Part shown: positions 17,430 through 27,106 of the stretch, piece by piece | Numbering within the stretch: the stretch's first letter is position 1 | Layout of the letters: each line of letters starts with the position of its first letter | Source of the DNA: Candidatus Formimonas warabiya | GTDB taxonomy: Bacteria > Bacillota > Dehalobacteriia > Dehalobacteriales > Dehalobacteriaceae | Direction of reading: 5' to 3' | NCBI RefSeq assembly: GCF_002777255.1 | Contig: NZ_CP017634.1 | Span: 3,856,903-3,920,902, forward strand | Length of the DNA: 64,000 nt | Notes under the pieces: model-generated | Seen by the model: only the letters and a program-made list of their open reading frames with translations | Told to the model about the DNA's origin: nothing | Database searches by the model: none | Position numbers and translations under genes: made by a program

Positions 17430-17702
17430 ATGCAACAAATCTTAAACAGGCTGGATACTTCTTCCTGGGAAAGCTATAAGCGTTCTTTGGGAGAAGCTAT
17501 GGAAGTTGCCAATGACATGGGGATATCGGAAGATCAGATTTCTCAATTTGCGCAGCAATTCGGCAGTTTTCTGGCAAACAATATTTCCCCTGATATTCCT
17601 GAAAACAGGGCACTAAAAGATCTTTGGCAGGCTGCCTCTCCCGAGGAACAAAAAACCATTGCCGGCTTAATGATTAAGCTGGCCAGAAACAGCGAACATT
17701 AA
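17430..17702 (+). CDS. DUF3243 family protein, copy 1
   Basis: 90 aa, soluble, helical. It matches the DUF3243 (Bacillus YmfJ-like) pattern: LDTSSWESYKRSLGEAMEVA, then a middle helix with ISEDQISQFAQQFGSFLANN and a C-terminal LKDLWQAASPEEQKTIAGLM. AGGGAGGCGAG precedes the ATG. It is followed by a second copy. Function of the family is not established. Confidence 0.8.
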   Translation: MQQILNRLDTSSWESYKRSLGEAMEVANDMGISEDQISQFAQQFGSFLANNISPDIPENRALKDLWQAASPEEQKTIAGLMIKLARNSEH

Positions 17703-17753
17703 CCAAGGTTCCTATAGAGGCCTAGCCGTACCAAGAAGAAAAGGAGAATTTAT

Positions 17754-18020
17754 ATGCACGAAATATTAAACAAGTTGGATACCTCTTCCTGGGATAACTA
17801 TAAACGTTCTCTGGGACGGGGCATGGAAGTGGCTAAAGAATTGGGCATGTCTGAACAGGAGATAGCTTCTGTGGCCCAGAAATTCGGCAGCTACTTATCC
17901 CAAAACATCAATCCTGATTTACCGGAAAACAAGGCCCTGAAAGAGTTGTGGCAAATTGCCGATCCCCACGAACAACAAACGTTAACCAACTTAATGATGA
18001 AAATAGCAAAATCGTCATAG
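17754..18020 (+). CDS. DUF3243 family protein, copy 2
   Basis: 88 aa, about two thirds identical to the preceding gene over its full length (LDTSSWDNYKRSLGRGMEVA; PENKALKELWQIADPHEQQT). It lies 51 bp downstream with its own AAAGGAG site, so the two are a tandem duplication and probably one transcript, ended by the hairpin right after this stop. Confidence 0.8.
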   Translation: MHEILNKLDTSSWDNYKRSLGRGMEVAKELGMSEQEIASVAQKFGSYLSQNINPDLPENKALKELWQIADPHEQQTLTNLMMKIAKSS

Positions 18021-18047
18021 AAGCGCACAACCTGCGCTTCTTATTTT
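18020..18047 (+). terminator. intrinsic terminator after the DUF3243 pair
   Basis: GAAGCGCA-CAACC-TGCGCTTC stem-loop followed by TTATTTTTT. Confidence 0.9.
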
Positions 18048-18160
18048 TTCCCTGAGAAACCGTTTGTCCCAGGCAGGAAAATATTGAAAGCAAGAGAAGT
18101 AACTAGGGAAATCTAAAAACCGGCTCCTTGCATCTCGAGGAATTACGAAAGGAAGCATCC

Positions 18161-18832
18161 ATGAAAATCAACGTCTTTTTAGCCCATTTTGATGATGCCG
18201 TAGGTTATGATTTAGAAATTTTAGACCCGGAAGCAACTGTACAGGACTATCTCGACGCCTTAAACCTGTTTCAAGAGACCCATGTGGCTAGTTGCCGGGG
18301 ATGTGACGGCTGTTGTTGGGAGCGCATTCCTCTTACCTCTCTCGATGTGGTAAAATATTTAGCCCAGCCTGAAATTACCAGCCGGCTTCCCGGCAATGCC
18401 TCTCCGTTAACGTCTTTCATCCATCAATTTTGTCATGTCTGGGGCAAGGGGCCGGTGGTGGATATTATGCTCAAGCAGGAAAAAAACGGGGCCTGTGTTT
18501 TTTTGGACCCGGATGAAAAAATCTGCCGGCTCCATCCGTCGCGTTCCTTCGTCTGCCAAACCTTTATCTGTCTGCCTCATGGGGAACGGGCCGGCCAACT
18601 GCGGGACATCTTGTTGAATATTGGGGAGGACGACCTGGTACACCGCTACCTGAGAGAAGCCCAAGAAAAAAGAGAGACCCCAGTGATCCATGGTGATCAC
18701 GGCGCCTCTCCCTCGTTAACAGATTATCCTGCCACACCTTTTTCCGAAAAACAGGCTTACACGGAAGTAAAGATTAAAAATGTGGTCCCGGAAAAACTGT
18801 GGAAACAATTATACGTTCATCCCGGCTTCTAA
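18161..18832 (+). CDS. YkgJ-family cysteine-cluster protein
   Basis: 223 aa from the ATG behind AAAGGAAGC. The N-terminal half has the zinc/iron-binding pattern SCRGCDGCCWERIPLT, and further on CVFLDPDEKICRLHPSRSFVCQTFICLP, the conserved Cys set of the YkgJ/CxxCxxCC family. The cofactor and role are not defined. Its 3' end overlaps that of iorB by 24 nt in a tail-to-tail arrangement. Confidence 0.8.
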   Translation: MKINVFLAHFDDAVGYDLEILDPEATVQDYLDALNLFQETHVASCRGCDGCCWERIPLTSLDVVKYLAQPEITSRLPGNASPLTSFIHQFCHVWGKGPVVDIMLKQEKNGACVFLDPDEKICRLHPSRSFVCQTFICLPHGERAGQLRDILLNIGEDDLVHRYLREAQEKRETPVIHGDHGASPSLTDYPATPFSEKQAYTEVKIKNVVPEKLWKQLYVHPGF

Positions 18833-19378
18833 AGCCTGTATATTTAAAGCATGGAGTTTGGGGGGAATCTGCTCTTTTAAGATCTCAAACCAATCTACCC
18901 CGTCCAAATCCAAGGCCTTGATTAATGCCCCTAAAAGAATAATGTTCTGAGCCTTAATATTTCCCAAATCCTCTGCCATCTGTGCCGCTTTGAAGGCTTT
19001 TACATTTTTCACCTTTTCCTGAAGCCGCTCCACAATCTGGTCCGGGTAACTTTCCTGCCCCATCAGAACAGGCAGGGAATAAATTTCATAATCATTCACC
19101 AGCAGGGTTCCTCCCGGCTTTAATTGATGCAGCCACCGCACGGCCTCAACCTTTTCAAAGGCAATGAGAATATCGGCTTCCCCTTTGCCGATGCAGGGGG
19201 AATAAACCTTTTTACCGTACCGAACCTGGGTGGTGACGCTGCCGCCCCGTTGTGCCATGCCGTGGATTTCGGACATCTTGACATCGAATCCGAGTTTCAA
19301 TAACCCTTCCGTTAGTATTTTGGACGCCAGGATAATCCCTTGTCCGCCTACGCCCACAAACAAAATGCTTTTGGTCAT
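18809..19378 (-). CDS. iorB: indolepyruvate ferredoxin oxidoreductase, beta subunit
   Basis: 189 aa, starting at the ATG two bases after the iorA stop. It has the gamma/beta-type fold motif FVGVGGQGIILASKILTEGL and SEIHGMAQRGGSVTTQVRYG, which are diagnostic of IorB. It pairs with IorA to oxidise aryl pyruvates formed from aromatic amino acids to aryl-acetyl-CoA, reducing ferredoxin. Confidence 0.93.
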   Translation of the reverse strand: MTKSILFVGVGGQGIILASKILTEGLLKLGFDVKMSEIHGMAQRGGSVTTQVRYGKKVYSPCIGKGEADILIAFEKVEAVRWLHQLKPGGTLLVNDYEIYSLPVLMGQESYPDQIVERLQEKVKNVKAFKAAQMAEDLGNIKAQNIILLGALIKALDLDGVDWFEILKEQIPPKLHALNIQALEAGMNV

Positions 19379-19379
19379 C

Positions 19380-21140
19380 TTATTCACCCACCTTTTCAAT
19401 GGCACCAAATTTACATACCTGCAGGCAAAGAGCACAACCGTTACACATATCCCGCTCTATTTCTACCTGGCCCTGCTTAAATGCGATGGCCGGACAGCCG
19501 GTCTTGATGCAGGCCCGGCATTTTGTACATTTCTCCTGATCAATGCGGCAGGACAAATGGGCCCTTCTTTTTTGTACCTCTTTGATCAAAACACAGGGCT
19601 GCTTGGTAATGATCACAAAAGGCTCTGTCGCGTCATAAGCCTCTTTCACCGCTTTTTGGGTAGCCTCCAGCTGGTAAGGGTCAACCACCCGGATATTTTC
19701 TGCTTTAATGCCTACCGCCTTCACGAGAGCTTCAATATCCACTACAGGGGCGGGTTCTCCCATCAAAGTTTTCCCGGTGCCGGGGTTTTCCTGATGGCCG
19801 GTCATGGCAGTAATGCTGTTGTCCAGAATCACCACCACCATAGGCGTATTATTATAGACCGCGTCGATCAACCCGGTAATCCCGGAGTGGAAGAAGGTAG
19901 AATCCCCGATAAAGCCAAATATTTTTTCCTTTCGGCCCGCTTTCATGGCGGCCCGCTGGAAGCCCAGCCCGGCGGAAATGCCTGCCCCCATACAGATGAC
20001 AACATCCGTCACATTTAACGGCGGCATCATGCCCAAGGTGTAACAGCCGATATCTCCGGTAGCCACGACATCCTTATATTTGCTCACAGCGTAATAGATA
20101 CCCCTGTGGGGACAACCGGGGCAGAGCACAGGAGGCCGGGAAGGCGCCTGAATATCCACTTCATAAACTTCTTTATTTTCTGAGGGCAGTAAGGCCCGGC
20201 GAATAATCTGGGGACTGAGTTCCTCACAACGGGGAATGAACTCTTTGCCGATACAGTCAATCCCCAGCATGCGCACATAATTTTCTAAATAAGGTTCATT
20301 TTCTTCAATCACATAAAGCTTATCAACCACTTTGGCAAATTTCCTGATCATCTTGTCCGGCAAGGGAAAGGTAAAACCAATTTTTAAATAGGACGCTTTT
20401 TCCCCGAAAACTTCTTTGGCATGCTGGTAGGAGATTCCGCTGGTAATAATGCCGATTTTTTTCTTGCCCCATTCGATTCTGTTTAAGGGGGAACGGTTGG
20501 CATATTCCTGCATGCGAGCCAGCCTGTCCTCTACTTCATGATGCTTAATCCGGGAGTGGGCGGGAATCATCACATACTTTTTGATATTTTTCTGATATTC
20601 CTTGACTCCCACTTCCATTCTTTCCCCTAATTCAACCAGGCCTTTACTGTGGCAGATCCGCGTCGATACCCGGAACAGAACAGGGGTGTCAAATTTTTCA
20701 CTGATTTCAAAGGCCTGTTTTACAAAATCCTTACATTCCTGGCTGTCTGAAGGCTCGATCATCGCCACTTTGGCAAAAGGGGCGTAGAGCCGGTTGTCCT
20801 GTTCATTTTGGGAACTGTGCATGCCGGGATCATCCGCAGTAACGATCACCAGCCCCCCGTTCACCCCTTCATAAGCGATGGTAAACAGGGGATCGGCAGC
20901 TACATTGAGTCCCACATGCTTCATGGCAGCCAATGATCTGGCCCCCCCGATGGATGCGCCGCAGACTACCTCTACGGCAACTTTCTCATTAGGAGCCCAC
21001 TCAGAATAAATTTCTTTATACTGAGCCATGTTTTCCAGGATTTCCGTGCTTGGAGTCCCGGGATACGCCGCCGCAACGGTACACCCGGCCTCGTAAGCGC
21101 CCCGGGCAATGGCCTCGTTACCGGTCATGATTGTCTTCAT
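19380..21140 (-). CDS. iorA: indolepyruvate ferredoxin oxidoreductase, alpha subunit
   Basis: 586 aa. Domains in order: pyrimidine-binding domain (AAYPGTPSTEILENM), TPP-binding domain (CPGCPHRGIYYAVSKYK, GDIGCYTLG, GDSTFFHSGITGLIDAVYNN), and two C-terminal ferredoxin motifs (CTKCRACIKTGCPA, CNGCALCLQVCKFGA). Full length for the family. AGGAGGAGAAAG precedes the ATG. With iorB it forms a two-gene operon for anaerobic aromatic amino acid use or synthesis. Confidence 0.95.
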   Translation of the reverse strand: MKTIMTGNEAIARGAYEAGCTVAAAYPGTPSTEILENMAQYKEIYSEWAPNEKVAVEVVCGASIGGARSLAAMKHVGLNVAADPLFTIAYEGVNGGLVIVTADDPGMHSSQNEQDNRLYAPFAKVAMIEPSDSQECKDFVKQAFEISEKFDTPVLFRVSTRICHSKGLVELGERMEVGVKEYQKNIKKYVMIPAHSRIKHHEVEDRLARMQEYANRSPLNRIEWGKKKIGIITSGISYQHAKEVFGEKASYLKIGFTFPLPDKMIRKFAKVVDKLYVIEENEPYLENYVRMLGIDCIGKEFIPRCEELSPQIIRRALLPSENKEVYEVDIQAPSRPPVLCPGCPHRGIYYAVSKYKDVVATGDIGCYTLGMMPPLNVTDVVICMGAGISAGLGFQRAAMKAGRKEKIFGFIGDSTFFHSGITGLIDAVYNNTPMVVVILDNSITAMTGHQENPGTGKTLMGEPAPVVDIEALVKAVGIKAENIRVVDPYQLEATQKAVKEAYDATEPFVIITKQPCVLIKEVQKRRAHLSCRIDQEKCTKCRACIKTGCPAIAFKQGQVEIERDMCNGCALCLQVCKFGAIEKVGE

Positions 21141-21161
21141 CTTTCTCCTCCTTTAAATGTT

Positions 21162-21258
21162 AGGGGACACACCTCTATTTCGGGGATTCCTTTTCCGTCG
21201 GAGGAATGTCCCCAATTTATGTCAGGGGACACACCGAGGGATGCCCTAATTTATGCTT
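21162..21258. repeat. short interspersed repeat, GGGGACACACC type
   Basis: Two direct copies of AGGGGACACACC (about 21161 and 21223) separated by an inverted part (GGAATGTCCCC). It lies upstream of iorA and resembles the GGGGACGGTTC repeats elsewhere in the window but with a different core. Confidence 0.5.
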
Positions 21259-21384
21259 CTATAAAAAAGTGTCTAAATGAAACAAAATTCGGGATTGATC
21301 GCCAAGATCCTGCCTCCCGAAAAATTTTCCCTCAGGAATATTGTTGCAATTAGGGGTAAAAATTCTTTCAGAAAGATCCCTATG

Positions 21385-22161
21385 CTATTTTCCCTGATCA
21401 ATTTTCCCCTCATCCTGACAGCGGGGAAATTGTGTGATGACAGGGGAAATCAGGGTGAGAGAACCATTTATAAATAAAGGGAATTCTTCCTCAACCTGTT
21501 CCCTTGCTTCTTGAATCACGCCGGTCATCGCAGCAATATCCGCGGTGTGCACCTGATGACGTTTTTCCAATTGCACAGCATATTTTTCCGCCAAATGGAG
21601 AGGCGTGACCTGGGAAAGGCAGAAGAAGTGGGGCATTTGGCGAAAGGTCATTTCAATCTTACCCGTATCCAGGCCAAAATAACGGGCCAGTACCTGGGAG
21701 CACCGGTGCACAGTTTGATCATCGCTCAGGGCCTGGAAAACGGACTCCGTTAGATGGGGGTGCTTTTCCACGGCGATTACTTCATAGGCCATCTCAATAA
21801 AATTGTGCGCTTTCCACAAACCCATATCAGGCGGGATTCCGCAAGCTGCTACCACCTTGTCCACTAAGGGAACTGCCCTTTGAAAACAGTATCCCGTGTC
21901 CTTTCCGGCAAAACTCTGGTCGGCATAATAATCCAGTCCCCTGGGATCGGACCCATGGGAGATCACTGCCTGGGCAAAATCCAGAAACTCTGGGTTCCCT
22001 TCCCGGCAGAACTGATAAAAATCCCGCCCCATTGCATGGGTCACATCCCGGTTCAGTCCAATCGCCGTGCCCAGGTCGGGGAATATTCCGCCCAGAATAA
22101 TCCGGGGATGAGCATTCCCCAGCAATGTTTGGGCCACTAACGTATGCGTCAAGGGAAACAT
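21385..22161 (-). CDS. conserved hypothetical protein, possible zinc phospholipase C/nuclease-like fold
   Basis: 258 aa from the ATG behind GAGGAGAAAT; the upstream hydrophobic extension in the same frame is antisense to the yitT leader and is not used. It starts MFPLTHTLVAQTLLG, then GGIFPDLG, HAMGRDF, KAHNFIEMAYE, with scattered His/Asp as in metal-dependent phospholipase C-like proteins. The assignment is only a resemblance. It is divergent from yitT. Confidence 0.6.
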   Translation of the reverse strand: MFPLTHTLVAQTLLGNAHPRIILGGIFPDLGTAIGLNRDVTHAMGRDFYQFCREGNPEFLDFAQAVISHGSDPRGLDYYADQSFAGKDTGYCFQRAVPLVDKVVAACGIPPDMGLWKAHNFIEMAYEVIAVEKHPHLTESVFQALSDDQTVHRCSQVLARYFGLDTGKIEMTFRQMPHFFCLSQVTPLHLAEKYAVQLEKRHQVHTADIAAMTGVIQEAREQVEEEFPLFINGSLTLISPVITQFPRCQDEGKIDQGK

Positions 22162-22297
22162 CCTATTTCTCCTCGTAATTAAAAAATATTTTTGGGACAT
22201 AAATAAAATAAGCAAAAATCTGACCGCAAATGTCTTGAAAAAATTCCCTTTTATTCTTATTATAAAGGGGACTCCGGAAAAAAGGATAGTGATTATT

Positions 22298-23158
22298 TTG
22301 AGCAGTAAACAAAGTTTTATTGATGTTGTATTGATCACATTCGGTTCTTTACTGATTGCCCTTTCCTATGGCGTATTTATCATCCCCAATGAACTGCTGG
22401 CCGGAGGAGTTTCCGGCTTAGCCATTCTGACCAACCATTTTACCGGCTGGCCTGTCGGTCTGATGATTCTATTATACAACATACCTATTTTATTTTGGGC
22501 CAGAAAAGAACTGAGTAGACGTTTTATTATTTATACCATCATTGCCGTATTTCTCCAATCCTTTTTTCTTAATTTTATGTACCTGGTAGAGCCCTACAGA
22601 AATGACCCCCTCCTGGCCAGTATTTTCGGGGGTATTTTGACCGGTGTGGGGGCAGGTATTGTGATTCGCCAATACGGTTCTTCCGGAGGAGTAGATGTGA
22701 TCGCCATCGTTTTAAGAAAAAGACTGGGGATTAGTATTGGCACAGTCTCCTCCATCGCCAACCTGATCGTGATCAGTTTGGCCGCCATCGTTTTTGGCAT
22801 CGAGCCGGCCATGTACACGGTGATCAGCTTTCTGGTCGGCGGTCAGGCCGTAGACGTGGTCCAGGAAGGTCTGAACAAAAAACGTACGGCCATGATTGTG
22901 TCCGATAAATCACGGGAAATCAAAGACGCTATTATGTTCCAGTTGCACCGGGGTGTGACCCTGATGCATGGCGCCGGCGGCTTCGAAAATACGGAAAAAG
23001 ATGTGATTTTCTGTGTGGTGAACCAGTTTGAACTGGCCCGGTTAAAAGAAATCATTACGGCCGTAGATAAAAGCGCCTTTATGACGATCTCTGAAACGTC
23101 GGAAGTATTGGGCCGTTTTACCGAGCACTCTTTCCTCTGGAAGAAGGATCGCACCTAA
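22298..23158 (+). CDS. YitT family membrane protein (DUF161 plus DUF2179)
   Basis: About 286 aa. The start is TTG at 22298 or GTG at 22289, with AAAAAAGGAT upstream. Five to six membrane segments make up the DUF161 part (TFGSLLIALSYGVFIIPNELLAGGVSG, GGILTGVGAGIVIRQYGSSGGVDVIA in part). A soluble DUF2179 domain follows (VTLMHGAGGFENTEKDVIFCVV). The family is widespread in Firmicutes; transport substrate unknown. A strong terminator follows. Confidence 0.88.
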   Translation: MSSKQSFIDVVLITFGSLLIALSYGVFIIPNELLAGGVSGLAILTNHFTGWPVGLMILLYNIPILFWARKELSRRFIIYTIIAVFLQSFFLNFMYLVEPYRNDPLLASIFGGILTGVGAGIVIRQYGSSGGVDVIAIVLRKRLGISIGTVSSIANLIVISLAAIVFGIEPAMYTVISFLVGGQAVDVVQEGLNKKRTAMIVSDKSREIKDAIMFQLHRGVTLMHGAGGFENTEKDVIFCVVNQFELARLKEIITAVDKSAFMTISETSEVLGRFTEHSFLWKKDRT

Positions 23159-23164
23159 TTTGCG

Positions 23165-23205
23165 AAAAAAATCAGGGTGGCATTCCGCCTCCTCCCTGAT
23201 TTTTT
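23165..23205 (+). terminator. intrinsic terminator after yitT
   Basis: AAAAAATCAGGG and CCCTGATTTTTT form a 12-bp stem ending in a T-run. Confidence 0.9.
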
Positions 23206-23292
23206 ATTTTTCGATTTTGCTATCTATTGGTATCAGATGGGACACCGGTTAACCGTTTGCCAGGGTTCGTGGATAAGGGAAGGATTTCTCCT

Positions 23293-23718
23293 TCACAACG
23301 GGTTTCTTGTTATTTCTACCAGCCCCGTATCGCCGTCTATTTTTACCCAGTCACCGGTTTTAATGACCTGAACAGGATCCACTTCTTCAAAATCTGCTAC
23401 AGCGGGGACATCTAAGGAGGCAACGGCCACCCCCAGCCGGGAATCTACTTTGGTGATGACCCAACCGGCGGGACATACTCCCGAAATTTTAGCCGCCTTA
23501 AAATGGGCGGAAAAACCATTGGACCCCTTGGCACAAGGCAATACTAAAATACTGCCTTTGATACTTAATCCTCTGTTCGGATTCCCCTTTTCCATAATAA
23601 TGCCTGTTTTATCCTGCAATGAGCCCGAATTTCCCGCCAGACTGTCCGGAAATACAAGGGCGGGCGCTTCAACAATGCCGCCCATGGCCGGCCGGCCTTT
23701 AATGATTATTTTCTCCAT
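23293..23718 (-). CDS. aconitase X small subunit (DUF126)
   Basis: 141 aa from the ATG that overlaps the large-subunit gene end; the preceding GGAGGGAGAAGG is its ribosome site. It is the swivelling small domain of two-subunit aconitase X: GKPAMGG-like start, LVFPDSLAG, and SILVLPCAKGSNGFSAH where most family members have a GSSSS-type loop. With the large subunit it would form a hydro-lyase. In characterised bacteria such enzymes are cis-3-hydroxy-L-proline dehydratases. The altered loop may mean another substrate. It is the last gene of the methyltransferase cluster. Confidence 0.85.
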   Translation of the reverse strand: MEKIIIKGRPAMGGIVEAPALVFPDSLAGNSGSLQDKTGIIMEKGNPNRGLSIKGSILVLPCAKGSNGFSAHFKAAKISGVCPAGWVITKVDSRLGVAVASLDVPAVADFEEVDPVQVIKTGDWVKIDGDTGLVEITRNPL

Positions 23719-25001
23719 CCTTCTCCCTCCTCCCATCTGCCCCTGACGGCAGCATCCATGCATTGATAAATATCACCGAAATAGACCTTGGCCTTGGTCT
23801 GCGCCTTAATGGCATGGGCTTGTTTTGCCCCGTTCATCACCATTGCTTTGGCATGTTTATGGCTCTCTTCTTTCATCACTACCGGACAGCTGCCTGTCAA
23901 GACATGGGCGCCGGCCTCCTCAATCATCTTGGTATATCCGTTCGCATCGGACATGGCTTTCGTGGCGTAGTCCGTCCAGACTAAGAATTCCACCTGGTCC
24001 TTAACCTTTTTCCCCTCCAGATAAAAGGCCACATCCCTCAGCTCATCTAAGGCCAGGTGGGGGCAGCCGATATTCACATAATCGATTTCTCCGCTTCCCG
24101 GGTCACAGATCATTTTTTCAGATTCTTTGTACTGGGCCTCCGTAATGTTGATGATTTTTTTAGGAGGTTTTCCCCCTAAGGCCATGTCCAAAGTGTGGGC
24201 CTCCGGAGTAATGCCCACCACATGGCAAATTTCAGCGGCGCTGGTAGTGGCCAGGGCGGAAAAAAGCTGCCTCATTTTATTGATATTGGGTCTTTTGAAA
24301 TTGCCGCTGATAATGGGCTTCTCACTAAAGGGCAGATACCGGCCTACTGTATAACCAATAAGATCCCAGTCATAGACGGTATCTGATTTGCATTGAATAT
24401 TAAAAACAACCGTACCATACCTGTTTTCCTTGAGATGATTTCCCCACAAAGGAGATCTGCCGCAGATCGCCGAACATACGGCGGCCTCAATGCCGTCCGA
24501 GTTGCCGTAAGCGCCGAAGAGAGAATTGCTCATTAAGGTATTGCTGGATTCTGTGGTAACAAAATGTTCGCCCATGAGCGGGATCCATCCCACATAATAA
24601 GGGGTGCAGGAATTAACGATATTCACGCCCGCTTGTTTTGTGATTTCTAAAAACCTTCTGTCCCGATCAAAAAATTCTTTCGATAAATGAGTGGTTACAT
24701 AATCAGATAAATCACATGCGGCGGCACAGGTCTGGCAGACACAGTTATCCGAAAACCTGCCCATTTTAATTTTTTTATCACTGCTCAGATAAAACTGGGA
24801 GAAAATCTCTTCATAATCATCTGTTTCAAAACAATCCAGGTAATGCTGGGCGCCAATAAATAAGGTTGCTCTTGTGATTTCACATAACTCTTCCGCCCCT
24901 AAAACATGGGCATATTTTACAATAAACTCTAATGCTTTTTGTTTAAATTCCCCCATCTCTCCCTGAAACATTTTCTGCTCGTATGCTGTGAGCTTGACCA
25001 C
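23706..25001 (-). CDS. aconitase X catalytic (large) subunit
   Basis: 431 aa from a GTG start. It has the AcnX pattern NSCTPYYVG (Cys132), ESSNTLMSNSLFGAYGNSDG (151-170) and CGRSP, and a Cys group CVCQTC near 87-92. AcnX enzymes carry an Fe-S centre and remove water from a hydroxy acid; known products include pyrroline-2-carboxylate from cis-3-hydroxyproline, and in archaea a phosphomevalonate derivative. The adjacent reductase-type gene supports the hydroxyproline-like role. It overlaps the small-subunit gene by 13 nt. Confidence 0.88.
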   Translation of the reverse strand: MVKLTAYEQKMFQGEMGEFKQKALEFIVKYAHVLGAEELCEITRATLFIGAQHYLDCFETDDYEEIFSQFYLSSDKKIKMGRFSDNCVCQTCAAACDLSDYVTTHLSKEFFDRDRRFLEITKQAGVNIVNSCTPYYVGWIPLMGEHFVTTESSNTLMSNSLFGAYGNSDGIEAAVCSAICGRSPLWGNHLKENRYGTVVFNIQCKSDTVYDWDLIGYTVGRYLPFSEKPIISGNFKRPNINKMRQLFSALATTSAAEICHVVGITPEAHTLDMALGGKPPKKIINITEAQYKESEKMICDPGSGEIDYVNIGCPHLALDELRDVAFYLEGKKVKDQVEFLVWTDYATKAMSDANGYTKMIEEAGAHVLTGSCPVVMKEESHKHAKAMVMNGAKQAHAIKAQTKAKVYFGDIYQCMDAAVRGRWEEGEGWRK

Positions 25002-25049
25002 GGGAATTTCACCTTCCTCTCCATAATAAAATAATCAAGGCCTGCCTGC

Positions 25050-26087
25050 CTAAAAATTGAACGGCGCTTTCCATTGGTATACTTCTGTCCCTAATCCTTT
25101 CGCCACAGCGTTTTGATAGATTTGGTAAGCCACGGCTGTATCAGTAATGCATAACCCCAGTGTGGCAAAGAATACTGCGTCATCGGGGCTCTCCCGGCAA
25201 ACAGTTTTTCCGCCGATGATTTCACCCAGCATCACAATGTCACGGGGATTGAGTTTTCCTGAAATTGTTAATTCGCTTAAAGGATACTTCCGGTCCTTCA
25301 ATCTTTCTTTCCCATCCATGCAGTACTTGGTGCAACTTTCTAAAATGGTCTCGTGCTGATAATCCCACATGGAAACCGCGGAATGAAAAGATCCTTTCTT
25401 GATCCATTCTTTGGGGATATACTCCTGTCCCACATTCACATTTGTGCACGTATGGACGATGTCCGAATCAGCCACCGCTTGCTCGGCACTAGCGCAAATC
25501 TCAAAATTGTATCCTAACTTGGACCACTTCTCCGCAAACTTCTCCGCCTTTTCCTTGACAAAATCGTAGAGACGCACGGTTCTAATGTTCTTCATTACCA
25601 CGCTGGTAGCCAGAATACAGGTATCCTGGATGACCCCGCAACCAACCAATCCGAGAATTTCCGCATCCGGGTTGGCACAATATTTGGCCCCTAATGCGCT
25701 GGAGGCTCCGGTCCTCATGGAACTGATCATCGTCCCGTCCATCACGGAAATAGGAAGTCCCGTATCTTCATTATAAAGGATAACCAGCCCATTAGAGCGG
25801 GGCAGGCCCCGGTTCACGGGATTTGCAGGATTGCTGGGGATCCCTTTGATGGAAGCCACCATCATCTCCTCCGCCCGAATTAAGGCTGAGCTGATGCCAA
25901 TGCGCTTGCTTGCGTATGCCCCCGGATCCCAAACCAAATGTACCAAGTCTGTTTCTGTGGTTTTTCCTTGCGCCAGCCATAAGTTAGCATTTTCTACGTT
26001 CTTTAGCACCATTGCCATATCCAAGGCCCCTGCTTCAATACACTCTTCCTGGGACAACCATAACACCTTGTTTTCTTTTTCACCCAT
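25050..26087 (-). CDS. ornithine cyclodeaminase / mu-crystallin family protein, probable pyrroline-2-carboxylate reductase
   Basis: 345 aa. The family core is clear: SMRTGASSALGAKY, then the nucleotide-binding GLVGCGVIQDT. Members deaminate ornithine to proline or reduce cyclic imines such as delta-1-pyrroline-2-carboxylate to proline. Next to aconitase X the imine reductase role is the better guess (known pairing in hydroxyproline degradation). The N-terminal third is unusual (WDPGAYASKRIGISSALIRAEE), as in a little-studied subgroup. The ATG follows AAGGAAGGG. Family is sure, reaction is inferred. Confidence 0.85.
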   Translation of the reverse strand: MGEKENKVLWLSQEECIEAGALDMAMVLKNVENANLWLAQGKTTETDLVHLVWDPGAYASKRIGISSALIRAEEMMVASIKGIPSNPANPVNRGLPRSNGLVILYNEDTGLPISVMDGTMISSMRTGASSALGAKYCANPDAEILGLVGCGVIQDTCILATSVVMKNIRTVRLYDFVKEKAEKFAEKWSKLGYNFEICASAEQAVADSDIVHTCTNVNVGQEYIPKEWIKKGSFHSAVSMWDYQHETILESCTKYCMDGKERLKDRKYPLSELTISGKLNPRDIVMLGEIIGGKTVCRESPDDAVFFATLGLCITDTAVAYQIYQNAVAKGLGTEVYQWKAPFNF

Positions 26088-26174
26088 CAAAATTCCCTTC
26101 CTTTATCGTTTCTAAAGGCCAAACCTGTATTTCATGGGAACATGGTAACCAAGTGCACAATTGGACCAGCATCA

Positions 26175-27047
26175 CTATTTGTTCTCGTTTTGTGTTAAAA
26201 AGTCTGTCGTCAAGCCTTTGGCCATCGACACAATCGTATCCGCCAAATCAGTCAAGTCATCTACGGCAGCAGTAATTTCTGTAAGGACTTGGGCCTGATG
26301 ATTGGCCACCGATGCCACTTCTTTCACGGCTGAATTAATTTGTTCCACGGCATTTTTAATTCTGTCCAGGGTAATCTTAATATCTCTGGTTGATCCGGAA
26401 CTGGACTTAGCCAGTTTCCGCACCTCTTCCGCTACTACGGCAAAGCCGCGGCCTTGCTCTCCCACCCGGGCTGCCTCAATGGCTGCATTAAGACCGATTA
26501 AATTGGTTTGGTCAGCTATTTTTTTGATAACCTGGGCAACCTCATCCGTTTCTTTAACCTGAACGCTGGTTTCCTCCGAAACGCTGCCCAATTCCTGACC
26601 TGTCGCGGACAGTTCTTCCGCTTCAGCTGCGATCTGTTGCACAGTGAGATCCAATGTCTTGATGGTCTGATCCAGAGAATTGGCGATATGAAACATTTTT
26701 TCTTTTTTGTCTACCGACTGGTACATGGAAATGCCGCCGACGATTTGATCCTTTTCATAAATTGGCATGGCAACTGCAATGTATGGCACGCCAAAAGCTT
26801 CCCTGGCTACTTCCTTTACGATCCGCCGGCCATTCTGGATAGCCTCTGACAGTACGGATCCCGGTGCGGGCGGGTCACCCAGGTAGGAATCCTTGGGAAA
26901 CCTTACCGTTTGGGGAGGATCATAAAAGACATATTTTTCTGTGGTGCATACTGAAATGCCAATATCTTCAATCGTTAATCTTTTAATATAAGGAGCCACC
27001 GCCACAAAATAATGTACGATTTCACATAATTCATTTTCTGCCGGCAC
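26175..27047 (-). CDS. soluble chemoreceptor-like signalling protein
   Basis: 290 aa from a GTG behind AGGGAGGTG; the longer frame overlaps the previous gene and is rejected. The N-terminal half is a sensor domain ([27 protein letters not shown]) and the C-terminal half is a short MCP signalling coiled coil with the hairpin tip [15 protein letters not shown] ... [32 protein letters not shown]. There is no membrane segment. A close paralogue is at 46428. Being inside the methyltransferase cluster, it may report the substrate to the chemotaxis machinery. Confidence 0.87.
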   Translation of the reverse strand: MPAENELCEIVHYFVAVAPYIKRLTIEDIGISVCTTEKYVFYDPPQTVRFPKDSYLGDPPAPGSVLSEAIQNGRRIVKEVAREAFGVPYIAVAMPIYEKDQIVGGISMYQSVDKKEKMFHIANSLDQTIKTLDLTVQQIAAEAEELSATGQELGSVSEETSVQVKETDEVAQVIKKIADQTNLIGLNAAIEAARVGEQGRGFAVVAEEVRKLAKSSSGSTRDIKITLDRIKNAVEQINSAVKEVASVANHQAQVLTEITAAVDDLTDLADTIVSMAKGLTTDFLTQNENK

Positions 27048-27106
27048 TTGATTCACCTCCCTTATGTTTTTGACGGGGCAGTCCCAGAATGGAGTCGGAT
27101 CCTTTC